DNA of 8,836 bases, taken from the NCBI GenBank assembly GCA_023390415.1, contig JAEWCW010000004.1:1-8836 (forward strand). Reading direction: 5' to 3'. The stretch comes from Pseudomonadota bacterium (lineage in GTDB: Bacteria > Pseudomonadota > Alphaproteobacteria > Sphingomonadales > Sphingomonadaceae). The translations under genes and the position numbers were made by a program. Of the stretch, positions 1 through 5,622 are shown piece after piece (positions within the stretch are counted from its first letter, which is position 1; every line of letters starts with the position of its first letter). A model generated the notes under the pieces. That model saw only the letters and a program-made list of their open reading frames with translations, did no database searches and was not told the origin of the DNA.

Positions 1-753
1 ACGATCCTCGTCCAGGGAGTCGGCGGCTTCTCCTGGACCTTCCTCACCGGTTCGGACGCGACCGATCCGATGCGGGTCGGCATCTGGGGGGCGCTGAAGG
101 GCTCGCTCCTGACCATGGCGGTGACGATCGCGATCGCCTTCCCGGTCGGCGTGCTCACCGCCGTCTATCTCGAGGAATATGCGCCGCGGAACCGCTGGAC
201 CGACATGATCGAGGTTTCGATCAACAATCTCGCCGCGGTGCCCTCGATCATCTTCGGCCTGCTCGGCCTCGCCATCTTCCTGCAGTTCATGCAGCTGCCG
301 CGCTCCGCGCCTCTGGTCGGCGGGCTGACGCTGGCGCTGATGACCTTCCCGGTCATCGTCATCGCCGGCCGCAACGCCATCAAATCGGTCCCGCCCTCGA
401 TCCGCGACGCCGCGCTCGGGATCGGCGCAAGCCGGATCCAGGTCGTCTCGCACCACGTGCTGCCGCTGGCTTTGCCCGGAATCCTCACCGGAACGATCAT
501 CGGCATGGCCCGCGCGCTCGGCGAGACCGCGCCCCTGCTGATGATCGGCATGCGCGCCTTCATCTCGACCCCGCCGGGCGGGATCGCCGATCCGGCGACG
601 GTGCTTCCGGTGCAGATCTTCCAATGGTCGGACGAGGTCAATCGCGCCTTCGTCGAGAAGACCTCGGCGGCGATCCTGGTCCTGCTCGCCTTCCTGCTCG
701 TGATGAACGGGCTCGCAATCTACCTCCGCAACAAGTTCGAGAGACGCTGGTGA
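1..753 (+). CDS. pstA: Phosphate ABC transporter permease PstA (3' part; 5' end outside window)
   Basis: Inner-membrane permease subunit of the high-affinity PstSCAB phosphate importer, pairing with PstC and docking PstB. The frame is open from base 1, giving 250 visible residues, so the start lies upstream; the ATG at 70 is internal. The opening residues look like a periplasmic loop. Several hydrophobic membrane segments follow, with the family-typical stretch ending in AVYLEEYAP after the first. The cytoplasmic EAA loop that contacts the ATPase is visible as DAALGIGASRIQVV followed by LPLALPGILTG (about 406-495). A conserved RALGETAPLL segment follows. The gene ends in a GTGA overlap with pstB, so translation is probably coupled. 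Family assignment is secure from sequence motifs and neighbours; total length cannot be judged. Confidence 0.96.
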   Translation, partial: TILVQGVGGFSWTFLTGSDATDPMRVGIWGALKGSLLTMAVTIAIAFPVGVLTAVYLEEYAPRNRWTDMIEVSINNLAAVPSIIFGLLGLAIFLQFMQLPRSAPLVGGLTLALMTFPVIVIAGRNAIKSVPPSIRDAALGIGASRIQVVSHHVLPLALPGILTGTIIGMARALGETAPLLMIGMRAFISTPPGGIADPATVLPVQIFQWSDEVNRAFVEKTSAAILVLLAFLLVMNGLAIYLRNKFERRW

Positions 754-1529
754 CCGACGCCCCCATAATCACGAACCCCAAGATGGCGGCGCGCGACGTC
801 AGCGTCTTCTACGGCGACAAGCAGGCCGTGAAGAACGTCTCGATCGACATCTCGTCGGAGAACGTCACCGCGTTCATCGGCCCGTCGGGTTGCGGCAAGT
901 CCACTTTCCTCCGCGCCTTCAACCGGATGAACGACACGATCGGCAGCGCCCGCGTGGAGGGGCTGATCACGCTCGACGGCCAGGACATTTACGACCCCAA
1001 GATGGACGTGGTGCAGCTCCGCGCCCGGGTCGGCATGGTGTTCCAGAAGCCGAACCCGTTTCCCAAGTCGATCTATGAGAATGTCGCCTACGGGCCGCGG
1101 ATTCACGGCCTCGCCGCGGGCAAGACCGAGATGGACGGGATCGTCGAAAGCTCGCTGCGCGCCGCCGGGCTGTGGGACGAGGTCAAGGACCGTCTCTCGG
1201 AGAGCGGCACCGCGCTGTCGGGCGGCCAGCAGCAGCGCCTGTGCATCGCACGCGCGATCGCGGTCGATCCGGAGGTGATCCTGATGGACGAGCCGGCTTC
1301 GGCGCTCGATCCGATCGCGACCGCGCGGATCGAGGAGCTGATCCACGAGCTTCGCGGCCGCTATGCGATCGTCATCGTCACCCACAATATGCAGCAGGCG
1401 GCGCGAGTCTCGCAGCGCACCGCCTTCTTCCACCTCGGCGAGCTCGTCGAATATGACGAGACCGACCGGATCTTCACCAACCCGCAGGTGCAGCGCACCA
1501 AGGACTACATCACCGGCCGCTACGGCTGA
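750..1529 (+). CDS. pstB: Phosphate ABC transporter ATP-binding protein PstB
   Basis: Cytoplasmic ATPase that powers the Pst phosphate importer. With a GTG start at 750, overlapping the pstA stop as GTGA, the protein has 259 residues, the usual PstB length. Visible motifs in order: Walker A GPSGCGKS (44-51), Q-loop in VGMVFQKPNPFP (Q99), signature LSGGQQQR (156-163), Walker B VILMDE (176-181), switch histidine in THNMQQAAR (H212), and the PstB-typical C-terminus ITGRYG. The open frame continues upstream inside pstA, but that part resembles no PstB. An ATG at 783 is possible, yet it has no Shine-Dalgarno and would shorten the N-terminus, so GTG 750 is preferred. The stop is followed by a strong ribosome site for phoU. 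Confidence 0.96.
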   Translation: MTDAPIITNPKMAARDVSVFYGDKQAVKNVSIDISSENVTAFIGPSGCGKSTFLRAFNRMNDTIGSARVEGLITLDGQDIYDPKMDVVQLRARVGMVFQKPNPFPKSIYENVAYGPRIHGLAAGKTEMDGIVESSLRAAGLWDEVKDRLSESGTALSGGQQQRLCIARAIAVDPEVILMDEPASALDPIATARIEELIHELRGRYAIVIVTHNMQQAARVSQRTAFFHLGELVEYDETDRIFTNPQVQRTKDYITGRYG

Positions 1530-1540
1530 GGAGGACCAGG

Positions 1541-2236
1541 ATGGACACGGGCCACACGCTCAAGGCCTTCGACGAGGACCTGAACGAGCTGCGCGCGCTG
1601 ATCAGCGAGATGGGCGGGCTCGCCGAGGAGGCGATCCGGGAATCGATGCGCGCGCTTCTCCAGCGCGACGTCGACGCCGCCCAGAAGGTTGTCGAGGCCG
1701 ATGCGCGGCTGGACCAGCTCGAGGCCGAGGCCGAGACCGCGGTGGTGCGGCTGATCGCGCTCCGCGCACCGATGGCGGACGACCTTCGCGAAGCGGTGGC
1801 GGCGCTGAAGATCGCCGGCGTCGTCGAGCGGATCGGCGACTATGCCAAGAACAATGCCAAGCGGGTGAAACTGCTCAGCGATCGCGGCTCGATCGGCCCG
1901 CTCTCGCTGCTCCCCGAGATGGCGCGGATCGCCGCCGAGATGGTCCACAACGCGCTCGACGCCTTCATCCTTCGCGATGCCGAGAAGGCGCAGGCCGTCT
2001 GCCTTCGCGACAAGTCGCTGGACGATTTCTACAATTCGATCTTCCGGGCGCTTCTGACCTTCATGATGGAGGATCCGCAGAACATCACGCCCTCCGCCCA
2101 CCTGCTGTTCGTCGCGAAGAACCTGGAGCGGATCGGCGACCATGCGACCAACATCGCCGAGATGGTCTATTATGCCGCGACCGGCGCGCGGCTGACCGAG
2201 CGTCCGAAAGGCCACAATCCGGCGGATTCGGAATGA
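1541..2236 (+). CDS. phoU: Phosphate signalling/transport regulator PhoU
   Basis: Helical regulator that links Pst transporter activity to the PhoR-PhoB system and damps the Pho response when phosphate is plentiful. It has 231 residues, a normal length. The two-fold repeated helical-bundle architecture is visible from the duplicated metal-binding-type motif: ERIGDYAKN (96-104) and ERIGDHATNIAE (196-207). The N-terminal DEDLNELRALISEMG also fits the family. The ATG at 1541 is preceded by GAGGAGGA (1528-1535), a very strong Shine-Dalgarno that overlaps the pstB stop and supports this start. The 3' end overlaps phoB by ATGA. The first motif has Asn-Asn-Ala (KNNAKR) where many homologues have NIAE-like residues, a minor variation. 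Confidence 0.96.
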   Translation: MDTGHTLKAFDEDLNELRALISEMGGLAEEAIRESMRALLQRDVDAAQKVVEADARLDQLEAEAETAVVRLIALRAPMADDLREAVAALKIAGVVERIGDYAKNNAKRVKLLSDRGSIGPLSLLPEMARIAAEMVHNALDAFILRDAEKAQAVCLRDKSLDDFYNSIFRALLTFMMEDPQNITPSAHLLFVAKNLERIGDHATNIAEMVYYAATGARLTERPKGHNPADSE

Positions 2237-2925
2237 GCAAGCCCCGGCTCCTGATCGTCGAGGACGATCCGGCGCTTCGCGAGCTGCTCGGCTGGAATTT
2301 CGAGCGGGAGGGCTTCGACGTCGCTTCCACGCCCGACGGCGAGGAGGCCTTGATCCTCGCCCAGGAGACTCCGCCCGACGTCGTCATCCTCGACTGGATG
2401 ATCGAGGGCGTGTCCGGGATCGAGGTCTGCCGAAGGCTCCGGCGGCTCCAGGAAACCGCCAACGTGCCGATCATCATGCTGACGGCGCGTGGCGAGGAGG
2501 CGGACCGGATCCGCGGGCTCGAGACCGGCGCCGACGATTATGTCACCAAGCCGTTCAGCCCGCGCGAGCTCGTCGCCCGCGTCGGCGCAGTGCTCCGGCG
2601 GGTGCGGCCGGCGGTCGCCGCGGAGCAATTGAGCTATGGCGGGATCGAGATGGACGTGGCCACCCACAAGGTGCGCCGCGACGGCAGGATCGTGGCGCTC
2701 GGCCCGACCGAGTTCCGCCTGCTCCGCCACTTCCTCCAGCAGCCCGGCCGGGTCTTCTCGCGCGAGCAGTTGCTGGATTCGGTCTGGCCGCACGACAGCG
2801 ACATCGAGCTGCGCACCGTGGACGTGCATATCCGCCGCTTGCGCAAGGCGTTGAACGAAGGTGGCGGGGCGGACGCGATCCGAACCGTGCGCTCCGCAGG
2901 CTACGCGCTGGACGTCGAGGGCTGA
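2233..2925 (+). CDS. phoB: Phosphate regulon response regulator PhoB
   Basis: OmpR-family transcription factor phosphorylated by PhoR under phosphate limitation, then binding Pho boxes. It has 230 residues. The receiver domain (about 4-120) shows the acidic pair E10/D11, phosphoacceptor D54 (VVILDWM), T84 and K106 (YVTKPFSPREL). The C-terminal winged-helix domain (about 132-228) shows LGPTEFRLLRHF, SREQLLDSVW and the recognition-helix region RTVDVHIRRLRKAL, then the hairpin RTVRSAGYAL. The ATG overlaps the phoU stop (ATGA), indicating translational coupling; no better start exists. The location directly after phoU and beside a porin gene with Pho boxes identifies it as PhoB rather than another OmpR paralogue. 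The stop lies 4 bp from the stop of the opposing porin gene. Confidence 0.96.
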   Translation: MSKPRLLIVEDDPALRELLGWNFEREGFDVASTPDGEEALILAQETPPDVVILDWMIEGVSGIEVCRRLRRLQETANVPIIMLTARGEEADRIRGLETGADDYVTKPFSPRELVARVGAVLRRVRPAVAAEQLSYGGIEMDVATHKVRRDGRIVALGPTEFRLLRHFLQQPGRVFSREQLLDSVWPHDSDIELRTVDVHIRRLRKALNEGGGADAIRTVRSAGYALDVEG

Positions 2926-2929
2926 GCCC

Positions 2930-4153
2930 CTACCAGTCCAGCTGCGCGCGGACGCCGACGACGTTCACGCCGTAATCGCGATTGCCGCCCGCAGCCGGGA
3001 TCCGCGCGTCGCGATAATCCAGGCGGCCGGCACTGATCAGGAAGCGGAGCCGGTCTTCGGGATTCCAGATCAGGGAGGCGAGATAGCCGTCCTGGGTGCC
3101 GCCGACGATCCCGGCGGAATTGAGATCGAGCCGGTCGTAGCGCAGGTTGAACTGGATCGCGCCGATGCCGCCGCCGGCGAGAGGGTTCAGTACCCGCGTA
3201 CGGTCGAACTTGGCGCCGCGGTAGCCGCGGGTCTCGCCGGTCAGGAACCAGCCCGCCTCGACGTAACCGCCGAAGAAGGTGGGGCTCGCGGTCGGAGTCT
3301 CCGCGTTCAGCCAATGCGCCTCGGCGGCGGCGTGGAAGGGGCCGCGGATCAACGCCGCTTCGAGGCCGTAGCTGGTCTCGGACGAGACGGCGAGGGCAGG
3401 CGTCGCGGCGAAGCGCGCGCTGGTGAAGTGGACCAGCGGACGCTGACGGTAACGGGTCGTCGCACCGCGATCGTCCAGATCGCCGTTGCTTCGAACATGG
3501 GCCGAGGCGCCGAAATGGAGCTGGGTCTCGCCCGCCTTCGGCGCGACGACGATGCGTCCGTCGACGCTGTGACTGTCATTGCCGGGTTCGTCGACGTCCA
3601 GAAGATTGTCGTGGAAGACGCCCGCCTGCACCGTGAGCGGACCCCGGCTGTAGGTCGCCGACAGCCCCAGCCGATATTCGAAATTGAAGGCATCGGTGAA
3701 AGCCGCGCGCTCGACGAAAGAGGTGAAGCGATCGCTGGTCAGCTCCTCCAGCGACTGCAGGTTGTTGTGCTGACCGATGGTGAGGTTGAGGTTCGAGGAG
3801 GGCTTCCAGTCCACATAGGCTTCGATCACCTCGACCACGTCGGCCGCGAGATCGATCTCGAACACGTAGCTGAGGTGGCCGGGCATCGTTCCCTCGATGC
3901 CGATCCGGCCGCGGCGAAGCTCCCCGCCCGAGCCGAGCCGGCCCTCGGGGAGCGCGATCCCGTCCGGGCGGCTGATGGATCCGGCATCGATCTGGAGGCG
4001 CCCGCGCGGCTTGATCGACCAATCGCCCGAGCGGATGGTCGGCCCAGGGCCGAACATGCTCTCTGGAGCGCCGCCCGGGCTCGACTGCGCGGCCGCAGGG
4101 GAGGCCGCGGCGATGGCGATGCCCGAGGCAAGGACGAACAATCCGGTCTTCAT
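2930..4153 (-). CDS. Phosphate-selective porin, OprO/OprP family
   Basis: Outer-membrane beta-barrel protein of 407 residues, probably admitting phosphate or polyphosphate into the periplasm. It starts with a short signal peptide: M-K, a hydrophobic stretch, and an ASPAAAQ cleavage region (predicted cut after A22). Family-like segments include GRLQIDAG (51-58), ELRRGRIGIEGTM (78-90), YVFEIDLAADVVEVIEAYVDW (around 96-116) and IGQHNNLQSLEELTSDRF (126-143). The C-terminus is an alternating-polarity strand ending in Trp, as needed for barrel insertion. The start is supported by AAAGGGG at 4160-4166, six bases upstream. The promoter carries Pho boxes, so induction by PhoB on phosphate starvation is likely. 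The exact anion selectivity cannot be read from the sequence. It converges on phoB. Confidence 0.9.
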   Translation of the reverse strand: MKTGLFVLASGIAIAAASPAAAQSSPGGAPESMFGPGPTIRSGDWSIKPRGRLQIDAGSISRPDGIALPEGRLGSGGELRRGRIGIEGTMPGHLSYVFEIDLAADVVEVIEAYVDWKPSSNLNLTIGQHNNLQSLEELTSDRFTSFVERAAFTDAFNFEYRLGLSATYSRGPLTVQAGVFHDNLLDVDEPGNDSHSVDGRIVVAPKAGETQLHFGASAHVRSNGDLDDRGATTRYRQRPLVHFTSARFAATPALAVSSETSYGLEAALIRGPFHAAAEAHWLNAETPTASPTFFGGYVEAGWFLTGETRGYRGAKFDRTRVLNPLAGGGIGAIQFNLRYDRLDLNSAGIVGGTQDGYLASLIWNPEDRLRFLISAGRLDYRDARIPAAGGNRDYGVNVVGVRAQLDW

Positions 4154-4189
4154 CGAGTACCCCTTTGAGCGGCGATCGGCTGAGAGGCA

Positions 4190-4195
4190 ATTCTA
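4190..4195 (-). promoter_or_regulatory. Probable -10 box of the porin promoter
   Basis: On the - strand the bases read TAGAAT, five of six matches to TATAAT. The box starts 10 bases after the last good PhoB half-site (4206-4212), the spacing expected when PhoB takes the place of a -35 element. Transcription would start near 4183, leaving a leader of about 30 bases before the porin ATG at 4153. Confidence 0.6.
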
Positions 4196-4205
4196 AGACG
4201 GACCG

Positions 4206-4245
4206 ATGACAGTGCGGGGAAAGGCGCGTGACAGATCGGTGACAG
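4206..4245 (-). promoter_or_regulatory. Pho box array (PhoB binding sites) upstream of the porin gene
   Basis: Read on the - strand, half-sites occur at exact 11-bp steps: CTGTCAC (4239-4245), CTGTCAC (4228-4234), CTTTCCC (4217-4223, degenerate) and CTGTCAT (4206-4212). The classical Pho box is two 7-bp CTGTCAT-like repeats separated by 4 bp, which the first two units match precisely (CTGTCAC CGAT CTGTCAC). A fifth, weaker unit CCGTCTT (4195-4201) is in phase but overlaps the -10 box by one base and may be chance. The direction of the repeats points to the porin, not to the peptide gene on the other side. Confidence 0.88.
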
Positions 4246-4297
4246 CCGCGACTTCCCCCGAGTCCCGATTTGGAACGCGGCTCGGTCCGTTTTGACG

Positions 4298-4336
4298 GGT
4301 ATCCGCCGGGAGTCACTGGTACTTCTACGGTATCCG
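4298..4336 (+). repeat. Short direct repeat GGTATCCG upstream of the peptide gene
   Basis: GGTATCCG occurs at 4298-4305 and again at 4329-4336, 31 bp (about three helical turns) apart and on the same strand. The context is similar (ACGGGTATCCGCC and ACGGTATCCGGC). It lies in the 143-base stretch between the Pho boxes and the peptide gene, where the promoter of the peptide should be. A TTGACG at 4292-4297 could be a -35 element, but no convincing -10 follows at normal spacing. The repeat could be an activator or repressor site; with only 8 bp, chance is possible. Confidence 0.3.
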
Positions 4337-4374
4337 GCACTTCGCCTCGGCGGCGGCCGGTGGAGGCATCGAAC

Positions 4375-4381
4375 AAGGGAG
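4375..4381 (+). promoter_or_regulatory. Shine-Dalgarno site of the small peptide gene
   Basis: AAGGGAG ends seven bases before the ATG at 4389. This near-consensus site decides the start of the short gene and is a main reason to accept it as real, since the longer open frame across the same bases (from 4270) has no comparable site. Confidence 0.75.
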
Positions 4382-4388
4382 TCCCAAC

Positions 4389-4559
4389 ATGCGTGATCTT
4401 CATGTCGAGGAGCTGGGCCACGTCTATGGCGCCGGCGGCCGCTCGTCCTGCAAGCCGGCCAAGAACAGCTGCAAGGGCGGCTCGAAGAGCCGCGGCAAGG
4501 GCAGCAAGAGCCGCGGCCGCAAGAGCAAGGGCAAGGGCAGCCGGGGCAAGTGCTCCTGA
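4389..4559 (+). CDS. Small secreted cationic peptide precursor with microcin-type double-glycine leader
   Basis: A 56-residue precursor. The leader MRDLHVEELGHVYGA fits double-glycine leaders cut by C39 peptidases: L4, E8, L9, V12 and G14-A15 fall at -12, -8, -7, -4 and -2/-1. It matches the microcin V leader (MRTLTLNELDSVSGG) in both length and register. Cutting after A15 leaves a 41-residue core with 10 Lys, 5 Arg, 10 Gly, 10 Ser, 3 Cys (C21, C28, C55) and single Pro, Ala and Asn, with no acidic and almost no hydrophobic residues (net charge about +15). A strong AAGGGAG ribosome site and near-total G/C at third codon positions in the core support coding. It sits near a C39 transporter/HlyD pair, its likely exporter. 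Family not recognised; it may be a bacteriocin, a signal, or a polyanion-binding factor. Confidence 0.82.
   Translation: MRDLHVEELGHVYGAGGRSSCKPAKNSCKGGSKSRGKGSKSRGRKSKGKGSRGKCS
4482..4523 (+). repeat. Two 21-bp tandem units inside the peptide core
   Basis: Codons 32-38 and 39-45 encode SKSRGKG and SKSRGRK. The 12 bases AAGAGCCGCGGC are identical in both units (4485-4496 and 4506-4517). Further KSKGKG and SRGK pieces follow. The core appears to have grown by duplication of a short basic Ser/Gly unit. Confidence 0.65.
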
Positions 4560-4567
4560 ACTGATGC

Positions 4568-4591
4568 CGGGGCCGGCCTCGGTCGGCCCCG
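4568..4591 (+). terminator. GC-rich hairpin after the peptide gene, without a T-run
   Basis: CGGGGCCG (4568-4575) pairs with CGGCCCCG (4584-4591): an 8-bp stem around an 8-base loop, starting nine bases after the peptide stop. No T-tract follows directly (the next bases are CACATCCCC), so it is not a textbook intrinsic terminator. It may be a leaky terminator or a 3'-end stabiliser that gives more peptide mRNA than downstream mRNA. Confidence 0.45.
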
Positions 4592-4631
4592 CACATCCCC
4601 TCCGCGGGTAAGATTTCCTTTGCCGTTCGCG

Positions 4632-4658
4632 GGCTATGAAGACGCTATCGCCATAGCC
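4632..4658. promoter_or_regulatory. Inverted repeat GGCTATG/CATAGCC just upstream of the 314-residue protein gene
   Basis: Perfect 7-bp arms at 4632-4638 and 4652-4658 are separated by 13 bases. The right arm ends four bases before the Shine-Dalgarno GGGGGGAG (4662-4669). A further GCTAT lies in the spacer. It could be an operator or, in RNA, a hairpin affecting ribosome access. No matching site was noticed elsewhere in the window. Confidence 0.4.
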
Positions 4659-4674
4659 GCCGGGGGGAGCTGAA

Positions 4675-5619
4675 ATGCGCAACGAACGCGTCCTCGCCGC
4701 AACCGGCGCGGAAGCCACGGCCGAGATTGTCTGGCTGCTCGGCCAGCCCCATCTCGGCGACTACCTAGACTTCGTGCGCGACAAGGTCGTCGGCGGGGCC
4801 AAGATCCCGCAGCGGCGGCTGGCCGACGAATGGCGCGCCGCCAACGACCATTATTACGAGCTTGAGAAGAGCGAAGCCGGCGAGGCCGACCGGATCGAGG
4901 TCCGGCCGCTCCCCAAGGAGCTGCGCCCGCTCGCCCGCAAGGTGATGGCCGATCCTTATTGCAAGGAGGCGTTCGGCGGACTGCCGTCGCGGATCATGAT
5001 GGTCGAGCTCGATCGGCTGATGGTCTCGCAGACCCATGTCGAGAGCAGCTTCACCGACTCGCTGCGCGCGACTCTGGACCCTTCGGACGGCCTGGAATCG
5101 CTGTTTCGCTTCTGCCTCCCGCTCGAGCGCGATCAGCCGCCGGTCCGCATCCAGCGGCTCGGCGCCAACCGCTACCTCTTCTCGTCGGGATCGACCGACT
5201 TCCGGGTCCACCCGACGATTGTGCTGAGGCCGCAGCAGCTACGCGATCATTCGAGCTTCGGCCCGGTCACCGCGGCCGTTGCGGCGGTCGTCGGCTTCGG
5301 CTCCAATTTCCTCTCGGCGGTGCGCAGCGGCAAAAGGCTCGTCCTGCAGAACGGCTATCACCGCTGCTATGCGCTTCGCGCGATGGGCTTCACCCACGCG
5401 CCCTGCATCGTCACCGACGTGACCCGCAAGGACGAGCTCAGGATCGCCACGTGCGAAGCGGTCTCCGGCGATCCGGAATTCTTCTTCGCCGCCAAGCGCC
5501 CGCCCTTGCTCAAGGACTTTTTCGACGAGAAGCTTCGCAAGATCCTGGCCGTTCCCGCGCTGGAGACGGTGATCGAGATCGAGATCAACGTGAAGTCTGG
5601 AACCGCGGCGCCGGCCTGA
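4675..5619 (+). CDS. Uncharacterised protein with ParB/sulfiredoxin-like NGYHR motif
   Basis: A 314-residue soluble protein whose family I do not recognise. There is no signal peptide and no clear membrane segment. The N-terminal half (1-165) is mixed helical, including LGDYLDFVRDKVVGGAKIP (27-45) and DEWRAANDHYYELE (51-64). From about 174 the pattern resembles the ParB/Srx fold: HPTIVLRPQQL (179-189), then LVLQNGYHRCYALRAMGF (222-239) and APCIV (242-246), like the nucleotide-binding G-x-H/R-R-x-x-A motif of ParB, sulfiredoxin and relatives. A charged tail follows (PPLLKDFFDEKL, 276-287). The start at 4675 is backed by GGGGGGAG five bases upstream. It lies 115 bases after the peptide gene on the same strand, so a role in peptide maturation, self-protection or control is possible but unproven. 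Confidence 0.85.
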   Translation: MRNERVLAATGAEATAEIVWLLGQPHLGDYLDFVRDKVVGGAKIPQRRLADEWRAANDHYYELEKSEAGEADRIEVRPLPKELRPLARKVMADPYCKEAFGGLPSRIMMVELDRLMVSQTHVESSFTDSLRATLDPSDGLESLFRFCLPLERDQPPVRIQRLGANRYLFSSGSTDFRVHPTIVLRPQQLRDHSSFGPVTAAVAAVVGFGSNFLSAVRSGKRLVLQNGYHRCYALRAMGFTHAPCIVTDVTRKDELRIATCEAVSGDPEFFFAAKRPPLLKDFFDEKLRKILAVPALETVIEIEINVKSGTAAPA

Positions 5620-5622
5620 GGA

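Noticed and set aside
783..785. ATG as an alternative pstB start
   Set aside because: There is no Shine-Dalgarno in front of it. The GTG at 750 gives the normal length and the usual stop-start overlap.
1363..2925. 520-codon frame that would fuse a long N-terminal extension to PhoB
   Set aside because: The upstream part lies out of frame over pstB and phoU and reads as Arg/Ala-rich noise. The ATGA junction at 2233 is the proper phoB start.
2861..4168. 435-codon open frame antisense to the porin
   Set aside because: It mirrors the porin codons. The porin has a signal peptide, family motifs and a regulated promoter, while the antisense product resembles nothing.
4272..4293. GGAAC...CGTTTT, resembling an alphaproteobacterial EcfG stress promoter before the peptide gene
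   Set aside because: The spacer is 11 bases; EcfG-type promoters need about 16-17.
4292..4325. TTGACG with a following TACTTC as a sigma-70 promoter for the peptide gene
   Set aside because: The spacing is 22 bases and the -10 match is poor, so it is not annotated as a promoter.
4389..4559. RaxX-type or Gly-zipper (CdzC/D-like) identity for the peptide
   Set aside because: The core has no Tyr to sulfate and no sulfotransferase gene is visible. It also lacks the hydrophobic Gly-zipper composition. Only the leader and exporter class are shared.
4270..4611. 113-codon open frame on the + strand that covers the peptide gene in another frame
   Set aside because: It has no ribosome site at its start, its translation is low-complexity Arg/Ala, and the 56-codon frame has a near-consensus Shine-Dalgarno and a canonical leader. 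It is treated as a high-GC shadow.
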